Of a DNA stretch of 64,000 nucleotides, positions 1-10,764 are shown one piece after another (the first letter of the stretch is position 1; every line of letters begins with the position of its first letter). This stretch comes from Streptomyces sp. AC550_RSS872 (GTDB lineage Bacteria > Actinomycetota > Actinomycetes > Streptomycetales > Streptomycetaceae): contig NZ_JAGMUL010000028.1 in the NCBI RefSeq assembly GCF_019049285.1, forward strand, positions 1 through 64,000, read 5' to 3'. The notes beneath the pieces were generated by a model. That model worked only from the letters and a program-made list of their open reading frames with translations, was not told the origin of the DNA and searched no databases. Made by a program: the position numbers and the translations under genes.

Positions 1-1063
1 CTCCCCCGCCTCCCCGGCCTCCCCGGCCTCCGGCGTCCGTTTCGACCGTCCGCCGCAGCCCGACGCGTACGCGCTGCCCGACGAGTTCACCCTTCAGGCG
101 CCCGACCCGCGCGTGGCCCCCGCCGCCCCGCCGACCCCGCCGGAGGGCACCAAGGTGTGCGTGGCGTGCCGTGCGGGCCGCGTCGACCACGACGGGTACT
201 GCGAGAACTGCGGGCACGCCCAGCCGCGCGAGCGCGACCACATGGAGCAGGACGCGGGTCCGGTCGCCGCCGTCAGCGACCGCGGGCTGCGCCACCATCG
301 CAACGAGGACGCGTTCGCCGTCGGCAGCACCACGCTGCCCGACGGCCGGCCCGCGGTCCTGGCGATCGTCTGCGACGGCGTGTCCTCGGCGACCCGCCCC
401 GACGACGCCTCGATGGCCGCCTCCCGGGCCGCGAGCGAGTCGCTGCTGGCCGCCCTGCCGCGCGGCGCGCACCCCCAGCAGGCCATGCACGACGCGATCA
501 TCGCCGCCTCGAACGCGGTCAACGCCCTGGCGGGCGAGCCGGCCACGATCCGCGAGCAGGGCCCCCACCAGAACGCCCCGGCCTGCACCTTCGTCGGTGC
601 CGTGGTCACCGCGGGCCTGCTGGTCGTCGGCTGGGTCGGCGACAGCCGCGCCTACTGGGTCCCGGTGGACCGCAGCACTCCCCCGGCCCGGCTCACCGAG
701 GACGACTCCTGGGCGGCGCAGATGGTCGCCGCGGGCCTGATGAACGAGGCCGAGGCGTACGCCGACGAGCGCGCCCACGCCATCACGGGCTGGCTCGGCG
801 CGGACGCCTACGAACTGGAGCCGCACACCGCGTCCTTCAAGCCGGACCGCCCGGGTGTGGTCGTGGTGTGCACGGACGGGCTGTGGAACTACGCGGAGGC
901 GGCCGAGGACATGGCCGACGTCGTGCCGCTCGACGCGGCCGTACGCCCCCTGCACAGCGCGCAGGTCCTCGTCGGTCACGCGCTCGACGGCGGGGGCCAC
1001 GACAACGTAACAGTGGCCGTCCTGCCGTTCCCGGCACCGCCGATGGGGGCAGGATCGGCCTGA
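1..1063 (+). CDS. PP2C-family Ser/Thr protein phosphatase with N-terminal zinc ribbon (5' end missing)
   Basis: A PPM/PP2C phosphatase that would remove phosphate from Ser/Thr-phosphorylated proteins in the cytoplasm. The frame is open from base 2, so the gene starts outside the window and the GTG at 113 is probably internal. In order: a Ser/Pro/Ala-rich segment, a small zinc ribbon (CVAC and CENCG, bases ~158-215), then the phosphatase domain from ~base 270. Readable PP2C signatures are RNEDAFAVG, CDGVSS, GWVGDSRAYW, CTDGLWNY and GGHDNVTVAV, which carry the metal-binding Asp residues. A vWA gene and a zinc-ribbon FHA gene follow on the same strand; this set usually lies beside a PknG-like kinase in actinomycetes, which would be off the left edge (inference). 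Family assignment is secure. Confidence 0.93.
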   Translation, partial: SPASPASPASGVRFDRPPQPDAYALPDEFTLQAPDPRVAPAAPPTPPEGTKVCVACRAGRVDHDGYCENCGHAQPRERDHMEQDAGPVAAVSDRGLRHHRNEDAFAVGSTTLPDGRPAVLAIVCDGVSSATRPDDASMAASRAASESLLAALPRGAHPQQAMHDAIIAASNAVNALAGEPATIREQGPHQNAPACTFVGAVVTAGLLVVGWVGDSRAYWVPVDRSTPPARLTEDDSWAAQMVAAGLMNEAEAYADERAHAITGWLGADAYELEPHTASFKPDRPGVVVVCTDGLWNYAEAAEDMADVVPLDAAVRPLHSAQVLVGHALDGGGHDNVTVAVLPFPAPPMGAGSA

Positions 1064-1160
1064 GGCCGCATCGCGGGGACGGCCTCAGCGGACCGGAGGG
1101 GACCGGTCCGTCGACAGCCATTGCCCCACCACGGGGTGTTTTAGGGGGATTTGAGAACGC

Positions 1161-2507
1161 ATGGCCAATTTCTCGAAACCAAGCGTGCCGCAGTTCTCGG
1201 TGGACGTGTACCAGAACGAGTACCTGCCGGAGGGCGGCCGCGAGGTCAACGCGATCGTCACGGTGACCTCGACCGGCGGCGGCACGATCGGCAGCGCGGT
1301 CGCCGCGCCCCACCTGTACGCGCCGGGCCAGGGCCCGTCCGCGGCCGTGGCGGTCATGGTCGACTGCTCGGGCTCGATGGACTACCCGCCGACCAAGATG
1401 CGCAACGCCCGCGACGCCACGGCCGCCGCGATCGACACGCTGCGCGACGGCGTGCGCTTCGCGGTGGTCGGCGGAACACACGTGGCCAAGGAGGTCTATC
1501 CCGGCGGCGGCCGTCTGGCCGTGGCCGACGCCTCCACCCGCGAGCAGGCCAAGCAGGCGTTGCGCCGGCTCGGCGCGGGCGGCGGCACCGCCATCGGCAC
1601 CTGGCTGCGCCTCGCCGACCGTCTGCTGTCCTCCGACGACGTGGCGATCCGGCACGGCATTTTGCTCACCGACGGCCGCAACGAGCACGAGTCGCCCCAG
1701 GACCTCAGGGCCGCACTCGACGCCTGTGCCGGACGGTTCACCTGTGACGCACGCGGCGTGGGTACCGACTGGGAAGTGAAAGAAGTCACAGCAATCGCCT
1801 CCGCCCTGCTCGGCAGCGCCGACATCGTCGCCGACCCGGCCGGTCTCGCCGCCGACTTCACGCAGATGATGGAGACGGCGATGGGCAAGGAGGTCGCGGA
1901 CGTCGCCCTGCGGGTGTGGACGCCGGTGGGCACCACCATCAGGTTCGTCAAGCAGGTCGCGCCCACGGTCGAGGAGTTGACCGACCGCCGCACCGAGGCC
2001 GGCCCGCGCGCCGGGGACTACCCCACCGGCTCCTGGGGAGACGAGTCCCGTGACTACCACGTCTGCATCGAGGTTCCGGCCGCGAACCTCGGCCAGGAGA
2101 TGCTCGCCGCCCGCATCTCCCTGGTCGTCCCGCAGCCCGACGGCACCACCCGCAACCTCGGCGCGCAGGGTCTCGTGCGGGCCGTATGGACCGAGGACAT
2201 GGTCGCCTCGACCTCGATCAACCCCCAGGTAGCCCACTACACCGGCCAGGCCGAACTGGCACAAGCCATCCAACAAGGCCTTGATCTTCGCAAGTCGGGC
2301 GATATCGATGGAGCAACGGCCAAACTGGGCCGTGCGGTTCAGCTCGCCAGCGCCTCCGGAAACGCGGATACGGCGAAACTCCTTGCGAAGGTGGTGGACG
2401 TGGTCGATGCCGCGACGGGTACTGTGCGACTGAAGGCGAAGGTCGCGGAGGCCGACGAGATGACTCTCGAGACACGGTCGACAAAGACTGTTCGTGTAAA
2501 GAAGTGA
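1161..2507 (+). CDS. von Willebrand factor A (vWA) domain protein
   Basis: A 448-residue cytoplasmic protein with a vWA domain in its first half. The MIDAS motif DCSGSMDYP is at ~residues 68-76, with the supporting Thr in GGGTAIGTW and the Asp in LLTDGRNEHE. The second half resembles the C-terminal region of actinobacterial vWA proteins of phospho-signalling loci and ends in a helical tail. No signal peptide or membrane segment is seen. The ATG at 1161 follows a GGGGGA ribosome site. It lies between PP2C and FHA genes on the same strand, so a role as partner or scaffold in a kinase/phosphatase system is likely. Substrate unknown. Confidence 0.9.
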   Translation: MANFSKPSVPQFSVDVYQNEYLPEGGREVNAIVTVTSTGGGTIGSAVAAPHLYAPGQGPSAAVAVMVDCSGSMDYPPTKMRNARDATAAAIDTLRDGVRFAVVGGTHVAKEVYPGGGRLAVADASTREQAKQALRRLGAGGGTAIGTWLRLADRLLSSDDVAIRHGILLTDGRNEHESPQDLRAALDACAGRFTCDARGVGTDWEVKEVTAIASALLGSADIVADPAGLAADFTQMMETAMGKEVADVALRVWTPVGTTIRFVKQVAPTVEELTDRRTEAGPRAGDYPTGSWGDESRDYHVCIEVPAANLGQEMLAARISLVVPQPDGTTRNLGAQGLVRAVWTEDMVASTSINPQVAHYTGQAELAQAIQQGLDLRKSGDIDGATAKLGRAVQLASASGNADTAKLLAKVVDVVDAATGTVRLKAKVAEADEMTLETRSTKTVRVKK

Positions 2508-2632
2508 CCGAGTAGTGCCTTGGCAGTGCCCAGTAGTGCCCTAGCAAGACCCTGAAAAGCAGCGAGCCTGACCCCCTGGGGGTTGGAGAAATCCGGTCGA
2601 AGCGGCCGGAAAGGAGAGGGGGAAGCGCCGAC

Positions 2633-4123
2633 ATGCCGACCTGCCCGAACGGACACCAGTCGGGTTCCGACGACTGGTGCGAGGTCTGCGGTCACCGCAT
2701 GGCCGGTGCCGTTCCTCCGCCCCCGCCACCACCGCCCCCGCCCGGTGGCGGCTACGGCTTCCCGCCGCCCGGCGGCCCCGGTGGCCCCGGTCCGGGCCCC
2801 GGCCCCGGCGGTCCGTTCGGCGGCCCGAACGCCGGCCAGCCGGGCGGCCCGCCGCCCGCGTCCGCCGTTCCGGAGCCGCAGCTCTGCCCGCAGTGCCGTA
2901 CGCCCCGTGAGGGCGGTGCGCCGTTCTGCGAGGAGTGCCGGTGGAACTTCCTGACCAACACGGCGACCTCGTACACCCCCGCCGCCCCGCGCCAGCCGGC
3001 CCCCGGCCCGGGCCCGGGCGGCCCGTTCCAGCAGCCGCCGGGCCCCGGTCCGTCGTACGGCGGCGGTGACTCGTACGACTACCAGAGCTCGCGTCCGTCC
3101 CAGGTGAACCGCCCGGCCGAACCGATCCCGCCGTTCGGCGGCGAGCCTCAGGGTCCGGGAGGCCCTGGCGGGCACGGCGCTCCCGGCGGACCGGGCGCTT
3201 TCGGTCCCGGCCCAGGCAACCCCGGTGGCCCTGGGGGCCCCGGCAGCCAGGGCGGTTTCGGTCCCGGCCCCGGCGGTCCGGGCAACACCAGCCCTGGCGG
3301 TCACGGTGGTCCCGGCGGCCCTGGCGGTCCGGGAGGCAACGGCCCCTCCGGTGGCTTCGGCGGCGACCCCTCCCGTCCGGTTCCGCCGCCGCCCGGCCCC
3401 ACACCCCCCGGCGGTCCCGGTGCGACCGGCGGCCTTCCGCAGGGCTTCATGCAGGGCGCTCCGGCCGGCCCGCCGGCTCCGCCCGCCTTCCCGCAGGAGA
3501 CGAACCGTCCGCAGCAGGGCGGCCCGTCCTTCGGCGGCGGTGACGACGACTGGGTGATCTCCCCGCCGTCGTCCGGTCCCGGTGCCCCGGGCGGTCCCGG
3601 AGGTGCCCCGGGCGGTCCCGGTGGCCCCGCGCAGGGCGGGTACGGCTACCCGCAGCCCGGCGCCACCCAGGCCCCGCCGCCGCCCGGCCCCGCCTTCCCG
3701 CAGCAGCAGCAACAGCCGCTGACCTGGATGGCGACCATCGGCCCCGACCGCGAGTACTTCATGGCGATGATGCAGCGCTCCGGCCCGGAGGCCGCGGGCC
3801 TGAACCTGCCCGCGTACTCGCCCGAGCAGCAGCGCACGCTCAACGGCAACCAGGTCACCATCGGCCGTCGCCGCCACTCCACGGGCGACACCCCCGACAT
3901 CGACCTGTCGGTGCCGCCGGAGGACCCGGGCGTCTCGCACCAGCACGCGGTCCTGGTCCAGCAGCCGGACGGCACCTGGGCGGTCGTCGACCAGAACTCG
4001 ACGAACGGCACCACGGTGAACGGCTCCGAGGAGCCGATCCAGCCGTTCGTGCCGGTGCCGCTTCAGGACGGCGACCGGGTGCACGTGGGCGCCTGGACGA
4101 CGATCACGATCCGACGCGGCTAG
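2633..4123 (+). CDS. FHA-domain protein with two zinc ribbons and a long Pro/Gly-rich linker
   Basis: A 496-residue phosphothreonine-reader protein. The N-terminus has a zinc-ribbon half (CPNGH...CEVCG, residues ~4-22) and a second ribbon at ~86-106 (CPQC...CEEC). A low-complexity Pro/Gly linker runs to ~residue 370 and contains GPGG-type repeats. The last ~100 residues form an FHA domain with GRRRHS, VSHQHAV and NSTNGTTVNG, the residues that bind pThr. The ATG is preceded by AAAGGAGAGGGGG. Together with the upstream PP2C and vWA genes it forms a phosphorylation-dependent signalling operon. The strong linker bias makes a long antisense open frame appear opposite this gene; that frame is not a gene. 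Confidence 0.92.
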   Translation: MPTCPNGHQSGSDDWCEVCGHRMAGAVPPPPPPPPPPGGGYGFPPPGGPGGPGPGPGPGGPFGGPNAGQPGGPPPASAVPEPQLCPQCRTPREGGAPFCEECRWNFLTNTATSYTPAAPRQPAPGPGPGGPFQQPPGPGPSYGGGDSYDYQSSRPSQVNRPAEPIPPFGGEPQGPGGPGGHGAPGGPGAFGPGPGNPGGPGGPGSQGGFGPGPGGPGNTSPGGHGGPGGPGGPGGNGPSGGFGGDPSRPVPPPPGPTPPGGPGATGGLPQGFMQGAPAGPPAPPAFPQETNRPQQGGPSFGGGDDDWVISPPSSGPGAPGGPGGAPGGPGGPAQGGYGYPQPGATQAPPPPGPAFPQQQQQPLTWMATIGPDREYFMAMMQRSGPEAAGLNLPAYSPEQQRTLNGNQVTIGRRRHSTGDTPDIDLSVPPEDPGVSHQHAVLVQQPDGTWAVVDQNSTNGTTVNGSEEPIQPFVPVPLQDGDRVHVGAWTTITIRRG

Positions 4124-4153
4124 ATCTGTCGGTCTCCCGATACCGGGCGATAC

Positions 4154-4205
4154 CGGGAGGGGGCGGTCGTACGGCGAGAAAGTGTCGTACGACCGCCCCC
4201 TCCCG
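4154..4205. terminator. Bidirectional transcription terminator (20-bp perfect hairpin)
   Basis: Perfect inverted repeat: arms 4154-4173 and 4186-4205, 12-nt loop. It sits between the convergent FHA gene and methyltransferase gene. There is no T-tract, as is common in Streptomyces. Confidence 0.85.
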
Positions 4206-4209
4206 CGTC

Positions 4210-5196
4210 TCAGCCGGGCAGCGGCCACGCGTACGGCCCCTCGGGGTCGTCCAGCCACGCCCACTCGTGCTCGCCGCGCACCGTGATCCCGTATCGCTCA
4301 CGCTGCGGCTGCCCCTCGCGCTCCCACAGCGCGTACGCCTCCTGCGGATCGAGGCTGCCGCGGGTCAGGGCCAGCAGGAAGCGGAACAGTTCGTGCTCCC
4401 TGGCCCGGCGCGGCAAGCCGCCCACCTGTACGGCCTCCGGTTCGGACCGGGTGCCGCCGCGCAGCGGCACGAAGTAGGCGGGCGTGTGCAGGAAGCGTCC
4501 TTCGGCGTGCTCGGCGTCCCGGACGACGAGGGCGATCAGGCCGGTGGCGAGCGGGGTCAGGATGCGGGCGCCGGGACGGCACTGGGCGAGCCAGGGGCGC
4601 GGGATGGACGGCAGGGTGCAGGTGGCGATGATGCGGTCGAAGGGGGCGCGCTCGGGCACACCGCGTGCGCCGTCGCCCGTGACGACGACGGGGTGGTACC
4701 CGGCCGCCTCCAGGTGCCGCCGCGCGGACTCGGTGATCTCCGGCTCCAGGTCGACGGTGGTGACGAGGTCGTCGTCGCCGAGCCGGTGGGCGAGCAGTGC
4801 GGCGTTGTAGCCCGTGCCGGCGCCGATCTCCAGGACCCGGTCGCCGTCCCGCACCTCCAGCGCGACCAGCATCATCGCCATCAGGGACGGCTGGCTGCTG
4901 GAGGAGAGCAGCTCGCCGTCGCGCAGCCGGGTGGCGAGCGGGGTGTCCGCGTAGGCGCCGCGCACCCAGCGCTCCCGCGCGGCCGGGTCGGGGCTCTGGC
5001 CCCAGCGCCGCTCGTAGCCGCCGACGACGCCCACGTAGTAGTACGGCACGAACAGATGCCGTGGCACGGCGGCGAAGGCGTCCCGCCACACGGGATCGTC
5101 GGCCCAGGCCCCGCTCAGGTCGATCTCCCGCACCAGCGCGGCCCGTGCCGAGGCGGCGAGGTCGTCCAGGTCCCTGTCGAGAGCGTGCGCGCTCAT
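4210..5196 (-). CDS. Protein-L-isoaspartate O-methyltransferase-like SAM methyltransferase
   Basis: A 328-residue class I SAM-dependent methyltransferase of the PCMT type, which repairs isoaspartyl residues in proteins. Visible features are the PCMT pre-motif SSSSQPSLMAMML, SAM motif I VLEIGAGTGYNAALLA (~residues 125-140), motif II VDLEPEI and DRIIATCTLPSIP. It is longer than classical PCMT (~210-230 aa) because of a C-terminal extension of ~100 residues rich in Trp and Pro, as in other actinobacterial paralogues, some of which act in peptide maturation. No lanthipeptide genes are near, so a general repair role is the default. ATG start, monocistronic, divergent from the globin gene. Confidence 0.85.
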   Translation of the reverse strand: MSAHALDRDLDDLAASARAALVREIDLSGAWADDPVWRDAFAAVPRHLFVPYYYVGVVGGYERRWGQSPDPAARERWVRGAYADTPLATRLRDGELLSSSSQPSLMAMMLVALEVRDGDRVLEIGAGTGYNAALLAHRLGDDDLVTTVDLEPEITESARRHLEAAGYHPVVVTGDGARGVPERAPFDRIIATCTLPSIPRPWLAQCRPGARILTPLATGLIALVVRDAEHAEGRFLHTPAYFVPLRGGTRSEPEAVQVGGLPRRAREHELFRFLLALTRGSLDPQEAYALWEREGQPQRERYGITVRGEHEWAWLDDPEGPYAWPLPG

Positions 5197-5342
5197 ACGT
5201 CCACTGTCCTGCGGGAGACGACGGGAGGCGAGCGCCTCGCCGGACGATCCGGCTGATCCCGACGGTGCGGGGGATCGCGGGGTCCCGGAGCACTGGTCCT
5301 AAGCCTGGAGTCCTCGGCCGCCGCGTCTGAGACCATGGACGG

Positions 5343-5747
5343 GTGAATGAGATTCGGCGCGGCACGCTTCAGGAGCAGACCTTCTACGAGCAGGTCGGCG
5401 GGGAGGAGACCTTCCGCCGCCTCGTCCACCGTTTCTACGAGGGTGTCGCCGAGGACCCGATCCTCAAGCCCATGTACCCCGAGGAGGACCTGGGCCCGGC
5501 CGAGGAGCGCCTCACCCTGTTCCTGATCCAGTACTGGGGCGGCCCGACGACGTACAGCGAGAACCGCGGCCACCCCCGGCTGCGGATGCGCCACGCCCCG
5601 TTCACCGTGGACCGCGCGGCCCACGACGCCTGGCTGAAGCACATGCGGGACGCCGTCGACGAGCTCGGCCTCTCCGAGGAGCACGAGCGGACGCTGTGGA
5701 ACTACCTGACGTACGCGGCGGCGTCGATGGTGAACACGGCGGGCTGA
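5343..5747 (+). CDS. glbO: Group II truncated haemoglobin (trHbO type)
   Basis: A 134-residue truncated globin that binds haem and O2/NO. YEQVGGEETFRRLVHRFYEGV matches the AB helices with the usual Gly pair. The B10/CD1 region is FLIQYWGGP, the proximal His lies in RMRHAPF, and the Trp typical of group II (G8) is in DAWLKHM. The length fits the trHbO family. The start is GTG at 5343; a leader of ~145 bp separates it from the divergent methyltransferase gene. It is likely to function in O2 or NO chemistry; nothing nearby narrows this further. Confidence 0.93.
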   Translation: MNEIRRGTLQEQTFYEQVGGEETFRRLVHRFYEGVAEDPILKPMYPEEDLGPAEERLTLFLIQYWGGPTTYSENRGHPRLRMRHAPFTVDRAAHDAWLKHMRDAVDELGLSEEHERTLWNYLTYAAASMVNTAG

Positions 5748-5770
5748 GCCGGCCGGTGTGATCCCGGCGG

Positions 5771-6439
5771 TCAGCGGATGCTGACGTCCAGGGCGCCGAG
5801 CCCCGCCCGCCGTACCGCGATCGACCCGTACGGCGTGCGCAGCCGCAGCCACGCGCCGCACGAGAGCAGCGCCGGCTCCCCGCCGCCCCGCAGGAATCCC
5901 AGTGACTGGGCGGCGTGCACGGCCCGCACGGGCAGGTGGGTGTCTCCGACGGCCCGGGACCAGATCTCGCGCCCGATCCGGTCGAGTTCGGCCCGGGTAC
6001 GCCGCTCGGGCGCCAACTCCTCTGTACGGGACCGGAATTCGGCGATCCCGACGCCGACCATCGCCCGCAGGGCGTCGGGCGCGGGCAGCCCCGGCACCGG
6101 CTGCCAGCCGCCGCGCGGCGGGAGCACCCCGGCCCATGGCGGCCCGGTCACGGCTTCGGGTACGAGGGCGGTGGCCGCCGACTCGTCGACGGACTCCAGC
6201 AGTTCACCCGCGGAGACGGTCACGTCCAGTGTGACGTCGAGCCCGTTCTCGTACGGCTTCGCCAGCCGTACGGCGCGGATCGCCAGCACCTCGAAGGACG
6301 GCGGCCGCCCGAAGACGGCGAGTGCGGTGCCGGCCGCCTGAAGGCGCACCGCGGCACCACGGTCGTAGTGGAGCAGTCGGGAGAGGAAGGCCGCGAGGTC
6401 CGCCGCCTCCCCCTCGTCGGCGAGGTGGAGCACCGTCAT
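5771..6439 (-). CDS. Conserved actinobacterial protein of unknown function
   Basis: 222 residues, no signal peptide, no membrane segment and no recognised catalytic motif. The protein is acidic, with a central Pro/Trp-rich part (GPPWAGVLPPRGGWQPVPG) and a C-terminal half of mixed helices and strands. The ATG overlaps the stop of the upstream thioesterase gene (ATGA), so the two are translationally coupled. Synteny with ettA and the thioesterase is the only functional hint. Real gene by coupling and codon pattern; function unknown. Confidence 0.8.
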   Translation of the reverse strand: MTVLHLADEGEAADLAAFLSRLLHYDRGAAVRLQAAGTALAVFGRPPSFEVLAIRAVRLAKPYENGLDVTLDVTVSAGELLESVDESAATALVPEAVTGPPWAGVLPPRGGWQPVPGLPAPDALRAMVGVGIAEFRSRTEELAPERRTRAELDRIGREIWSRAVGDTHLPVRAVHAAQSLGFLRGGGEPALLSCGAWLRLRTPYGSIAVRRAGLGALDVSIR

Positions 6440-6864
6440 GCGGCGACGGCCTTCTCCTCGTCGGCTCCGTCGGCCACGTCGTCCATGTACTCCCGGAGGA
6501 ACTCCTTCTCCTCCGCGGTGAGCCGACGCGGCCGTGCCGCCTCGAAGTCGAACGGCACGACCACCGTCGAGGCCCGGACATAGACCAGGTCGTCGTCCTT
6601 CACCTCGTAGGTGATGGTGAAGGACGCGGCCCTTATCTCACTGATCCACAGCTCGATGTCCACCGGGTGGTGCCGGTGGACGAGCTGCCGCTTGTAGTCG
6701 ATCTCGTGGCGCGCCACCACGGACCCCTGCTTGAAGTCCTTCTCGGGACGGAACAGGAAGTCGATACGGGCTTCCTCCAGGTAGCGGAGGAAGACCACGT
6801 TGTTGACGTGGCCGTACGCGTCCATGTCCGCCCAGCGCAGTGGGCAGCGGTAGATGTGGCGCAA
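6436..6864 (-). CDS. Acyl-CoA thioesterase, 4HBT hot-dog fold
   Basis: A 142-residue hot-dog thioesterase, expected to hydrolyse acyl-CoA or acyl-ACP thioesters in the cytoplasm. The signature RWADMDAYGHVNNVVFLRYLEEARI contains the catalytic Asp and the GHVNN motif of the YbgC/4-hydroxybenzoyl-CoA thioesterase group. The start is TTG at 6864, only 6 nt after the ettA stop, so it is the middle gene of an ettA-thioesterase-unknown operon. The ribosome site is weak, which fits coupling to ettA. Acyl substrate not predictable. Confidence 0.9.
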   Translation of the reverse strand: MRHIYRCPLRWADMDAYGHVNNVVFLRYLEEARIDFLFRPEKDFKQGSVVARHEIDYKRQLVHRHHPVDIELWISEIRAASFTITYEVKDDDLVYVRASTVVVPFDFEAARPRRLTAEEKEFLREYMDDVADGADEEKAVAA

Positions 6865-6870
6865 GATCGA

Positions 6871-8535
<1,665 letters not shown>

Positions 8536-8920
8536 GAGAAACCGTCCGGCAGCTTGAAATCAGGCAGTGGGCAGATACACCCCATCTTGCCGGATCGCCA
8601 CCCCTGGGGGGAAACCAGTATGGGTGAGCGCCCATGACCTGGACGTTCGCCGACCGCGCCGGTAGCTGACCTGCCACTGAGTGTCGCAGCGATCGAGCGG
8701 CCCCAGGTGCTCCCCGGCCTGATCTACGAACCCGCGCCGTAGAACCTGGCCCCGCACCCCTTGCCGATGGGCGGGGCCCACCAACTGGGTTTCGTGTGTG
8801 ACACGCCGATGATTCCCGGCGCGCCATCAGGACATATAGGAATTTTTCACATTACCCTCTCGTAACTGTACGAAGTCGATCTCTCACGGATCGCACCCAC
8901 CTCACTCCTTCGGAGATGAC
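8536..8920. other. Divergent intergenic region between ettA and a small secreted-protein gene
   Basis: 385 bp without a convincing gene. Bases ~8831-8860 are AT-rich for this genome and probably hold the promoter of the rightward gene, but I cannot assign hexamers. The ribosome site GGAG lies just before the ATG at 8921. Short open frames here lack codon bias. Confidence 0.5.
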
Positions 8921-9205
8921 ATGCACAAGCTTCGCAAGGCTGCCGTCGTGGTCGCGGCCATCGGCACCGCCGGGCTCCTGGGCGCCGGGACGGCCACGGC
9001 CGACGGTCACGGTGGCAAGGGCGGGGACAAGGTCAGCGTCCTGCAGAGCTCCAACTGCAAGTCGCACGACCTGAACGTCGACGTCCTCGGCCAGGTCGGC
9101 ATCCTCAACGGTGCGCTGGGCAGCGCGCTCAACGGCGAGGGCGACCCGGGCGCGCAGGCCACCCACATCGGCTCGACCATGGGCTGCGACAACAGCGCCT
9201 GGTAG
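8921..9205 (+). CDS. Small secreted protein, two cysteines
   Basis: A 94-residue protein with a clear Sec signal peptide (KLRK, then a hydrophobic core, cleavage probably after GTATA, ~residue 27). The mature part is ~67 residues with a Gly/Lys/Asp start, a VLGQVGILNGALGSALNG amphipathic segment and two Cys (NCKSHD and GCDNSAW) that could form a disulfide. It resembles in style, but not in motif, the surface-active chaplins and rodlins of Streptomyces; I see no chaplin signature. Unknown function. Two hairpins follow the gene. The neighbour on the other strand is a sortase-anchored surface protein. Confidence 0.75.
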   Translation: MHKLRKAAVVVAAIGTAGLLGAGTATADGHGGKGGDKVSVLQSSNCKSHDLNVDVLGQVGILNGALGSALNGEGDPGAQATHIGSTMGCDNSAW

Positions 9206-9261
9206 GTCAAGCTCGGAGCGCGGCCTCTCGCCGCGTCCCATGCCGTATTGCCGGTGGAGTA

Positions 9262-9324
9262 CGGACCGTGACGCACGGTCCGACACCAGGGGCCTGATCC
9301 GCGGAACTGGATCAGGCCCCTGGT
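9262..9324. terminator. Two tandem hairpins between convergent genes
   Basis: First hairpin: arms 9262-9270/9274-9282 (9 bp, 3-nt loop). Second: arms 9285-9300/9309-9324 (16 bp, 8-nt loop). They lie between the small secreted-protein gene (+) and the thioester-domain protein gene (-) and probably terminate both. Confidence 0.8.
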
Positions 9325-9342
9325 CTGGCGTCAGCCCCGGTC

Positions 9343-10764
9343 TCAGTCCTGCGTCGGCAACTGCTTCTTCCGTACGACGACCAGCGCCGCGCCGCCGATC
9401 ACGACCAGGCCGATGGCGATGCCCGCGATCAGGGGGGTCATGGTGGAGCCACCGGTCGCGGCGAGGTTGGTGTCGTCGGACCCCGTGCCGACCGTGGCGG
9501 GGCTCGGTTCGCTGAGCGTCTGGGTGGCGTCGCCCGCCTCGTCGGCCTCACTCACCTGCGTCTTGCAGTCCAGCACGCCGGTGAACCGCTTCTTGAAACC
9601 GCCCGGCCCCTCGATGGTGAAGTCGTAGGCCTGGTCCTCTTGCAGAGGGATCGTCACCGTCTGCGACTCGCCCGCGGGGACGCTGTAGTCGACCCCGAGC
9701 AGCTCGAAGTTGAACGACTCGGTGCCCTCGTTGGCCGCGGTGATGTCGACGCCGCCCTTGGCGCAGTTCTCCGCCGCCGACAGCGCGGGTATCGCACCGC
9801 TCTTGGCCCAGGTCGCGGTCGCCGTCGCCGAGACGGTCGACTCGCTGGAGCCGGCCAGGATCTGCGTCTGGCTGCGGCTCTCGGCGGCGAAGGCACGGCC
9901 CACCGGCACCGTCGTCGACGCCTGCACGGTCAGCTCCGCCTGGCCGTCCGCGGCGTCCTCGGGCACCTCGAAGAAGACCTGGCTGCCGTCCGCGGCGGAC
10001 GTGACGGCCCCACCGTCCTTGTCGACGATCCGCACTCCGCTGGTGGCGGCGTCCGCGGGCGGCGTCACCGTCGCGCTGCCCGCGTTGGTGTGCACCGTCA
10101 CCGGTCCGAGCCGCTCGCCGGGGTGGCCGGAGACCGCGGGCGGGTCGAGCGTGAGCGAGGCCTGGGGCTCCGCCACGCTGCGCGCGTTCTTCTCCAGATA
10201 GTCGGCGAGTTGCTCGGCCTGCGGGTCGACGGCATCGACGTCCACCCCGTCCGAGTAGCGCCAGATGGCCACCTGGGTGCCGGCCGCCGCGTCCTGCTCG
10301 GTGAGGCCCCCCTTGACGCCCGCCTTGCCGGCGAGCGCCGCGAGGTCGTTCACCTGGGGATAGGAGTTCTGGAGGATCCAGCGGATCCTGCCCGCGTCCT
10401 TGTTGGCCCCCAGCGAGGTGCCGCTCCAGGGCGTCTCGTGGTAATTGGCGTCGCGCTGCGTGGGGTTGTGGATGTCCACGCAGTACGTCTGCAGCATGCC
10501 GCCGCCGTCGACGGACATCTCGAACAGGCCTGCCGAGATCTCCTGGTCGCCGGAGTCGGCGTGGACGACCGCGGCACCGTGAGTCTTCAGGCCGCCTATG
10601 GTGGCCGTCGCCCCGCCCTGACCCCACGCCGCCTCGTCGGCCGCGGCCGGGCCGGCGCCGGACAACACCGAGGCGGCGGCGAGCCCGGACACCAGGGACG
10701 CGGCGGCGACACGGGCCACCTTTCGCCGCCTGTGAACCGACAGCGCAGAGAACGCAGCAAACAC
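9343..10764 (-). CDS. Thioester (TQXA) domain surface protein with C-terminal LAXTG sortase signal
   Basis: A 473-residue exported, wall-anchored protein. The signal peptide covers residues ~1-42 (RRRK followed by a hydrophobic stretch ending GPAAA). Next is a thioester domain with the two residues that form the internal Cys-Gln thioester: Cys in LQTYCVDIHN and Gln in GTQVAIWRY (the TQxA motif). Middle Ig-like/invasin-like repeats follow. The C-terminus has LAATG, a hydrophobic helix and RKKQ, a class E-type sortase signal of Streptomyces. Such domains can bond covalently to host or surface amines. GTG start with AAGGGGAA 5 nt upstream. A role in hyphal surface adhesion is inferred. Confidence 0.9.
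   Translation of the reverse strand: MFAAFSALSVHRRRKVARVAAASLVSGLAAASVLSGAGPAAADEAAWGQGGATATIGGLKTHGAAVVHADSGDQEISAGLFEMSVDGGGMLQTYCVDIHNPTQRDANYHETPWSGTSLGANKDAGRIRWILQNSYPQVNDLAALAGKAGVKGGLTEQDAAAGTQVAIWRYSDGVDVDAVDPQAEQLADYLEKNARSVAEPQASLTLDPPAVSGHPGERLGPVTVHTNAGSATVTPPADAATSGVRIVDKDGGAVTSAADGSQVFFEVPEDAADGQAELTVQASTTVPVGRAFAAESRSQTQILAGSSESTVSATATATWAKSGAIPALSAAENCAKGGVDITAANEGTESFNFELLGVDYSVPAGESQTVTIPLQEDQAYDFTIEGPGGFKKRFTGVLDCKTQVSEADEAGDATQTLSEPSPATVGTGSDDTNLAATGGSTMTPLIAGIAIGLVVIGGAALVVVRKKQLPTQD

Noticed and set aside
2508..2560. Repeated AGTAGTGCC motif after the vWA gene
   Set aside because: Only two short copies with no symmetry; too little to call a feature.
2339..4264. 641-codon open frame on the minus strand across the FHA gene
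   Set aside because: Arg/Ala/Gly-only composition and no motifs. It mirrors the Pro/Gly linker of the real FHA gene.
8921..9205. Chaplin or rodlin identity for the small secreted protein
   Set aside because: Its two Cys and size invite the comparison, but no chaplin-domain or rodlin pattern is seen.
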